Positions 58,019 through 64,000 of a stretch of DNA of 64,000 bases are shown one piece after another; within the stretch, counting starts at the first letter, position 1, and every line of letters starts with the position of its first letter. The notes below the pieces were generated by a model. The model did no database searches, was not told where the DNA came from, and was given only the letters and a program-made list of their open reading frames with translations. The position numbers and the translations under genes were made by a program. The stretch is from positions 1,674,001-1,738,000 of the forward strand of contig JANFAH010000010.1 in the NCBI GenBank assembly GCA_024663395.1. The letters are read 5' to 3'. Source of the stretch: Pisolithus tinctorius. Lineage: Eukaryota; Basidiomycota; Agaricomycetes; Boletales; Pisolithaceae.

Positions 58019-59692
58019 ATGTTGTCAAACACGCTTGAATTCTGCCCATCCCCAGCATCATTATCTCAGGATATGTTGCAGCAGTGCCATCTCAGCCATG
58101 TGCCGTACGGTGCTGCACCCGGCACCTCTCCCGGTGGCAGTGCTCCGGAACAGGTGCGAACGTCTTCTTTCGGGTAAGCGCGATTTCACCGTGGGTCGTG
58201 GATGACTCATCATTTTTCTGCTTTAGAAATGATTGCTCTGCTTTCCCCTCTGAGGTCTGCAAACCGCCCATTTTCGTATTTGATATGAAACCCTGACCAC
58301 CGTCTTGCACCGCCAGCAAATTTTGAACCGGCCACATGCTCAGAATCTAATGACCTACGTGGGCATAAATGGCGCACAAGATGTTGGTCGCTCTTCCAAT
58401 GGTTCTCCGGTCGTCACACTTATCACGAACTCAGCATGCTCGATCTGCATTATTGTCGAACGGGGGAACCGGCAGCGGCAGGCCGTTTATGGTAGGCTCA
58501 ACTTTGGTGTCCTAAGCTATTCAAGGGTACTCACTAAGAATTCCTTCTTGCCAGTACCCTGCCCAAACGTGCCCCTGGGATGAGAGAGGTGTGGAGATTC
58601 GTGGCACCCTTGAGGGGTGTACTAATACATTCAACTCAAATGGATTCTCCTCCGAAGGGGAGAGGATTGCCTTAGGCTCTCGAGACAATACCGTGGGGGT
58701 CACCGCTCATATCGCTGACCTAATGAATGGAGGTCCGAGTTATGTTACTCAGAATCCATCAGTAAACTGTTCCATCACACCATACCCAACAAATTGTAGT
58801 GGGCAAGATGAAAGGCTTTCCTCAGTAAGGACGGTCTCGGCATATTTTAGCGGGTGTTAATTGGATTAAGGTTCCTGCCGTCCCACCGATGTCGTGTACT
58901 GGTGATTTTCCAGTCATTGGCACTCACGAAGTGGTTCAGACGAATGTGCCGCGGAACGATGAAGAAACTTGTCTGGTGAACTCTCGTAACTACCGCAACA
59001 CACCGAGTCATTCCTTTTATCAGGTCGCTGACCTAACCCCGTCGCTGCCTTCGCCTTCAAACGTCTTCCTGCCCTCTTCTCCAGGGTTGTATGCGTGCGT
59101 GAGCAATGGAGACGTTTCAAACACGCGTCCGCCAGGTGTTGACCTCGCTGCTGGAACCACCCTATCTATGCCAGCAACATCCTTCCCCTACAATACCGTC
59201 TCTCAGCCTGGCTGTGTACACAATCATGAAAAGACGTGCAACGAAGATGGCGCATCTGGCTGGGATGTTTACTCGGCGGTACCGTTGTCATCGCCTTTAA
59301 ACATGGCTCGGGAGCTACACCCGCCGGCCTCCAACCACTACCATATCGGGGGGAATCTTCCAATGCCTTTGGGATCACCTATGGCTAACTCTTCCGCCGC
59401 TGTCTCCTCGAACATCTTGCTCACGACACGCCCTTTTTGTGATCACATTGCACGTGAATCCTGTGGTTGGAAGGGCGATGATGGAACAGTATGTGGCAGC
59501 GTTGTGACATCCCATGATTTGCCAAACCACTTCGCTGCTATACATGGCATCAAAAACATGGCATCGGGTATCAAAGTCGAGTGCCGTTGGTGTCCTCCAA
59601 GTCCACGAAAGCAAGTTAAGCGGGAAAGCATGATGAGGCATCTGAGGGAGGTACACCTGAAGCGCCCACGCCCAAAGAAAGGGTCTAGGTAG
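58019..59692 (+). CDS. D: basal member of the zinc-finger family, one unresolved frame
   Basis: Exons 58019-58173 (phase 2), microexon 58227-58254 (28 nt), 58317-58491, 58555-58824 and 58871-59692. The third exon ends out of phase with the fourth (175 nt), so there is either a 1-nt error or mutation near 58440-58480 or another splice choice. The other junctions agree. The last exon is a single 273-codon block corresponding to B exons 5-7 without introns. It ends with complete fingers C-x9-C-x11-H-x4-H (CGWKGDDGTVC) and C-x2-C-x15-H-x4-H (CRWCPP...RHLREVH) and a basic tail (RPRPKKGSR). All eight ligands are present, so D probably shows the ancestral finger. About 483 residues, similar to B2. 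Confidence 0.62.
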
Positions 59693-60600
59693 TTTTCCTC
59701 GCAGTTTTCTTCAAGATACCCTGAATGTCGACGTGACAATAAGCGAGCACGTATTTCTTGGTTTGTCTTACATAATTTCCGTGTGTTGTGGCCTTCGCTA
59801 CTATCATGTGACGAGCAATGCACAATGGACGGGTAATGCACAATTGTGTTCCCTGCCCACAACACTCAAGATATTCATAATATAACATCATGAGCACATT
59901 GCCAGAGGCATATTCTACTAGCTAGTGTGTTTCAATGCAAAAAAAAAGTAATGTGGTAGCTCTCTAGCGTGCAAATTTCAAGGAAGGTGGTGGGAACCAC
60001 CCCATTTTTATGGCATTTTGACCCAGATCCCAGAGATCTACTGGGGCATTGGACTCAAATTTTTCTGGTTAGTTGCATCGTATCCAGAAAAATATTCACA
60101 GCACATCAGTTCAGTGAAACATAGGAAGACTCGATTGCAATATTCATGATTGTGCTAGAGTGTGACAAAAGTCAAGGATAGGGGCGTCACGCGCGTCAGC
60201 ATATTAAGACTCCGCTTAAATAGGGAATTCAGAGAAGCACGATAATTGGGGCGGAGTGTAATTGTTAACACTACGGAGCTTGATTTATGCGTGCGGAGAT
60301 GCCTGTCAGGAGTGACATGGTGTGACGAAATTGTGCATTACCTATACTTTTAGACATGTCATTTTCAAGGCTCATTGGTACACGCATTTTAGCATATTTT
60401 ATCGAGGTTCTTGCACAGGCCTGTAGCAGAGACCTGCCTCTATCGGGTCCCCGAATCCCGAGTTCGAGAAATCTTGTTGTTGTGTGGCTATTCCAAATTT
60501 TGTAAAAATTGTGCATTACCTGTCGCATGATAGTACAAATCGTGACAGGCAAGTGTGCCATTCTGCTTATCATTAGAGAACGCTGATCCCTTCAATACAC
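59693..60600. repeat. Flank with inverted and direct copies of an 18-bp motif
   Basis: Motif GACGGGTAATGCACAATT at 59828-59845 is preceded by a tandem variant at 59810-59827 (15 of 18 identical). It recurs inverted at 60507-60524 (17 of 18) and partly at 60329-60342. The pattern resembles the ends of a ~0.7-kb terminal-inverted-repeat element, but no target duplication was found. No gene is evident. Confidence 0.4.
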
Positions 60601-61740
60601 CCATCTTCCCACTCGATTTTGATGCTCATGGCTGACCCTCATTTCCCCATCCTCAGAACTCGAAGCGAGAAATACATATCCTTTATGCGTAATTTGAGTC
60701 GAAGACGCACTTACTGCATGCAAGTTGATGATTACGACTATGTTAACATAATCGCTCTACTCTCTTTATTTATGTTTTCGTATATACAATGAATGGCGGA
60801 CTGGTTTAGTAGTTCTCAAGTATACTTGTTAGGATTCAGTCAATTTTTCTGTCGCAGAAAGCCTTGGGACACCCTATGGGTGATCTCTGCGTAAACTATG
60901 ACAGCTCTGTTTGATGAAGAGGTTGTATGGGCATGTTCAGTGAAGACGTGTCGCGTCAGCCTCACATCATACTCTTTACCTTCACGGTCGAAAACATATC
61001 AGTACTCACGAAACGCGGGCCACTCTCGCGACTTCGGCATAGCGTTTTAGCTATCGTATCACTGAGCAAGCTCTGGGCGACCCGATCCGGTCCGCAGGCC
61101 AGAAGTCCTTTCTTGGCCCATTTGCGAGGTTTGTCGAGTCCGCTGTCGCTCCTCTGTGCATGTCTGTCTGTTCAAACTTCTTATATTTCATGTCTTCCGA
61201 ACGTGCTGGGGAGATGCGACAAAGGTGGCAGTCGGCTGCCATGTGATTTACGTCAACGAGCGCTTGCTAATGTCGATAACGCAGGTGCTAGGCAGTAGAG
61301 CATTGACATACGTAGGACACCAGGAATACAACAGTTACTGTGATTTGGGTTTTCTTACCTCATTCTATTCCTTTTGGAAGATGATTCCACCGAGTGCGTA
61401 GCAATCAGGGTCACAAGAACATGTTTCGGTACTCCGCTCAGGAAGGTGATAAAGAGGTATGTCGGAAGAGAGTAAGTGAACATGAGGGTACTGCAATGAT
61501 CTCGGAGAGATGGATGAGGGCAAGCGAGTTGCTCATAAGATTAGCACAGCGGAGTGTAATAGGAAGGTAACATCACATCACAGGGACGTTGAACCGAGAA
61601 TGCAAGTTGCACACGAAGCGGTGGCCATAATATTAAAACGATGTGTACGGAGACTTGAGTAAGGTGATACACAACTACTGATCAACCAGTGTAGTAGGCT
61701 CACCTCTAGGAAGCATGGTTACAAACTGAGTAGGGTTCGA
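60601..61740. other. Unique region, no confident gene
   Basis: A 123-codon forward frame (60927-61298) and a shorter overlapping one are present but show no recognised motif or conserved splice context. Nothing else is seen. Confidence 0.25.
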
Positions 61741-63050
61741 TTCAGCGTGTCAGAAAAATCTAGGTACCATTACATGCCATTGTACATAATTGTAATGGGG
61801 TGTTTTTGCTTCGGGCATGACAATGGGTTGCCATGGGGGGAGATCTAATTGACAATGGCTTTGTCATCCAGGGGGTCAACAATATAATGCTTGGGGGTGT
61901 TATGACCATGTCTGGTAATGTCATGGTTATGGTGCCTGATGGTGATGTCATTGACATGCATGATTAAGCACGTGATACCGTTGTCGAGTACACAACAGCA
62001 CGCCAAGTACATACAATACCGCAGACACCATTACCATGCATGACCATGCTTCGCCACCCATTATAATCTTCATGTTTTCATTTTTATTTTTTGGGTTCCT
62101 ATTTTTGCTATTATCGAGAACCACAGATTCAATTAACTATGGGATTAACACACTACATGTACGAAATAATGTACTAGCAATGGTGCACAGCAAACACTGA
62201 GGTCGCAAATGACAATACTTCTATGCCCAACAATGGTTAGATGGAATTGACTGTGGTCAATTGAGAAAGCCACCTACCCACTACTAAGCCTCGAGGGCTA
62301 TCAGCGCACTGCAACGGTTCAGGGAGAGATGAACACCAGGCATGGACAGGCAAGGTGAGGACATAGAGGGGGCAGGAGGTCGTGGGGCATCTAGGTACCA
62401 GAGGTGGAATACAGCAGGCATGGACCTCAGGATGGTGTTGTGTGTGAGGAGGCGATGGGGTACATGTGGGGGGGGAATGGCAGCATCTGCATAAAATAGA
62501 GTTCAGTGACCTGGGAGTGCAGTGTGCTGGTGGACTGACATGGGAATATAGACAAAGATGTCTATTAATGGATTCCGGTGGGGTCGACGATGGAGAAGAG
62601 CAAGCAGATTGGTTGCTGTTGCTGGGGATCTCAGCATCCTCAACGCATCCTTAGTGACATGGAACTTACCTAGCAGTGGGACTTGGGAGAACAAGTAATG
62701 AATTGGTAGGGTCATTGTCGATGGCGACAATGGTCGTATCTTAGTGCATGGTGGGGGGGCAGTGGAGGAAGCCGAGGAGGTGGATTCTGGCATAGAGTAA
62801 ACTGGAGATGCCCCTGGAGTATCAGGAGGGATGGAATACGAAGGCAGCGGAACGTATGCGGACCACGGGAGGGGTACGATTCCTGTGGCGAACGGGCATG
62901 GTCATGGTGAACAGGCATGGTCGTGGTTGCAGACCAAGAGTATTAAAATTTAAATTAACGGAAAAGAATCCTAACATAGACCGGCATCTTATTATAGTAA
63001 TCATCAAAGATGGTAATATAATAATATAATATCATCGGCATAATCACGTC
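61741..63050. repeat. Low-complexity TGG/ATG-rich and purine-rich DNA
   Basis: Runs of TGGT, ATGG and GGGG-rich words (for example 61790-61960 and 62330-62780), with a short palindrome CCATTACA...TGTAATGG at 61767-61798. Composition differs from the array. No gene is called. Confidence 0.4.
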
Positions 63051-63369
63051 CAAAGGTCTACTACGTCACACTGCAAATTAAATGTTGAGCAGGTCCTTGC
63101 CACGTTGGACAGTATTGATTGCACGATGAACTCCCAAGTACCATAATGTGGTGTTCGAACATAAATCCATCCCAAACTGCTGCCCCCAGATTCAGATGAC
63201 GTCGAATAATTTAGAATCTCGTGTTTTGTGATGGCATTCGGGTCTGCAGTTCGCAAAATATATTCTGAACGGCACGCTCCAGGTCAACATCGCTTGGTGC
63301 CACAGCTCCAAAGTCCATCTCGTGCGTCATATAAGTTGTGGGGGGGGTCTTGAGAATGTCTGTTGAGGT

Positions 63370-63666
63370 AGTATTCCAGCTTCGCTCAAGGACACATATA
63401 CGACATCACCGTCAACAGAGGAGTATTGCGACCAGATTGCATACCAGCTAGGAGTACGCAAAACTGCGAGGGAGCAGGTGATTGGGTACAAGGCTCGTAA
63501 AAGGTTTCGTGGTCGTACAGGGATGCAGTACAAGACTCTGCGTATCCTTCCTGTGGAATTGGGTGGGGGGTACCCAAGAGCCGATGCTGTGATTGGATTC
63601 TCAGTCCCACAACTCATTTTCCTGCAAGATGTCAGTCCTTTATTGTCAAAACAAATGGCGGGATGA
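63370..63666 (+). CDS. Forward open stretch of 98 codons, unrecognised
   Basis: Open from the codon after a TGA at about 63367 to a stop at 63664-63666. It reads [20 protein letters not shown], is Lys/Arg-rich in the middle and ends [17 protein letters not shown]. The first Met is internal. The opposite strand has a 114-codon frame over the same bases, and neither can be preferred from sequence alone. It may be a fragment of a gene leaving the window or a transposon relic. Confidence 0.2.
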   Translation, partial: SIPASLKDTYTTSPSTEEYCDQIAYQLGVRKTAREQVIGYKARKRFRGRTGMQYKTLRILPVELGGGYPRADAVIGFSVPQLIFLQDVSPLLSKQMAG

Positions 63667-63777
63667 CGCACATAGTTGTTCCATGTCTTGAGGGGAATAG
63701 AGCGAGGATCAAACTTGCCTTCATCCTAACGCACAATAACAGCGATCGGCGACATAATGCATTCAACATTAAGCCGC

Positions 63778-63963
63778 CTACGTGAACAATGATCTTCTTG
63801 CCAGATTCTCCCAGTACGACATGCATGGCACCCCATGAGAAATCGTCCATACGCCAAAATGAGTAGATTGGAAGCATTCACCACACACGCCAAGGACTTT
63901 CTTGTCATGAATCATTCTATGGCTGGTCAGTTTCCTCGATTCCCCTACCAAGCAGTACGACAT
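63778..63963 (-). CDS. Minus-strand frame with a CxxC pair, unrecognised
   Basis: 61 codons from [23 protein letters not shown], then [16 protein letters not shown]. The VCGEC pair and nearby His suggest a possible metal site, but the piece is short and unsupported by homologues in the window. Confidence 0.2.
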   Translation of the reverse strand: MSYCLVGESRKLTSHRMIHDKKVLGVCGECFQSTHFGVWTISHGVPCMSYWENLARRSLFT

Positions 63964-64000
63964 GACTTACACAGAAATGAGGTGGTTAAGTGCGTACGGC

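Noticed and set aside
58505..58583. Reading straight through from D exon 3 into exon 4 without an intron
   Set aside because: The read-through frame stops at 58581-58583, and the alternative donor at 58528 would leave a 27-nt intron, too short for splicing. A 1-nt frame problem in exon 3 is more likely.
61741..62000. A coding gene in the ATG-rich region
   Set aside because: The composition is low-complexity, and the frames found are short and mirror the repeat words.

Overview
The window reads as nuclear DNA of a filamentous basidiomycete, most likely an Agaricomycete. The evidence is short GT-AG introns (about 48-65 nt), intron-split genes, a chromodomain Ty3/gypsy retrotransposon and a family of small two-finger C2H2 proteins ending in a R-H-x4-H-L motif typical of mushroom-forming fungi. 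A narrower placement such as Boletales is only a guess. No prokaryotic, organellar or tRNA/rRNA feature was found.

Layout. 1-5480 is the 3' part of a Ty3/gypsy chromovirus (pol, polypurine tract, 3' LTR) that inserted into a repeat copy; uninterrupted copies of that repeat elsewhere in the window fix the insertion point to the base. From 5481 to about 59700 almost everything is a multi-copy array built from a few block types repeated in the same order: an A block (divergent start region, short V gene, zinc-finger gene A), a B block (longer zinc-finger gene B), an XZ block (degenerate minus-strand coding sequence) and accessory Y and W blocks. A blocks lie near 5.5-8.6, 17.2-20.6, 26.1-29.4 and 43.2-46.6 kb. 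B blocks lie near 8.6-11.0, 20.6-23.5, 29.4-32.0, 34.2-36.2, 36.2-39.1 and 46.6-49.6 kb. XZ blocks lie near 11.0-12.8, 13.3-15.3, 23.5-26.1, 32.0-33.6, 39.1-41.4, 49.6-52.6 and 52.9-55.1 kb. Two more distant relatives, C (dead) and D (nearly intact), close the array at 56.5-59.7 kb. The remaining 4.3 kb is non-array DNA with short repeats and no confident gene.

The most interesting content is the zinc-finger family. Comparing copies gives gene models with conserved splice sites and phases: a first exon ending in phase 2, a 25/28/31-nt microexon that returns the frame to phase 0, then phase-0 exons, and a last exon with two C2H2-like fingers. A genes have 4 exons (271-276 aa when intact). B genes have up to 7 exons (483-504 aa) because they carry extra exons between the microexon and the penultimate exon. 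Copies A2, A3, A4, B2 and B6 are open throughout; A1, B1, B3, B4, B5 and C are broken by nonsense, frameshift, splice-site loss, deletion, inversion or recombination. B copies have lost the last zinc ligand of finger 2 (H to D or E), whereas A and D keep it. The array therefore looks like a birth-and-death cluster of nuclear, probably nucleic-acid-binding proteins. It has been further rearranged by an inverted duplication at 30-32 kb, a tandem exon duplication at 35 kb and a 1.2-kb non-autonomous CACTA-type transposon at 49.8-51.0 kb.
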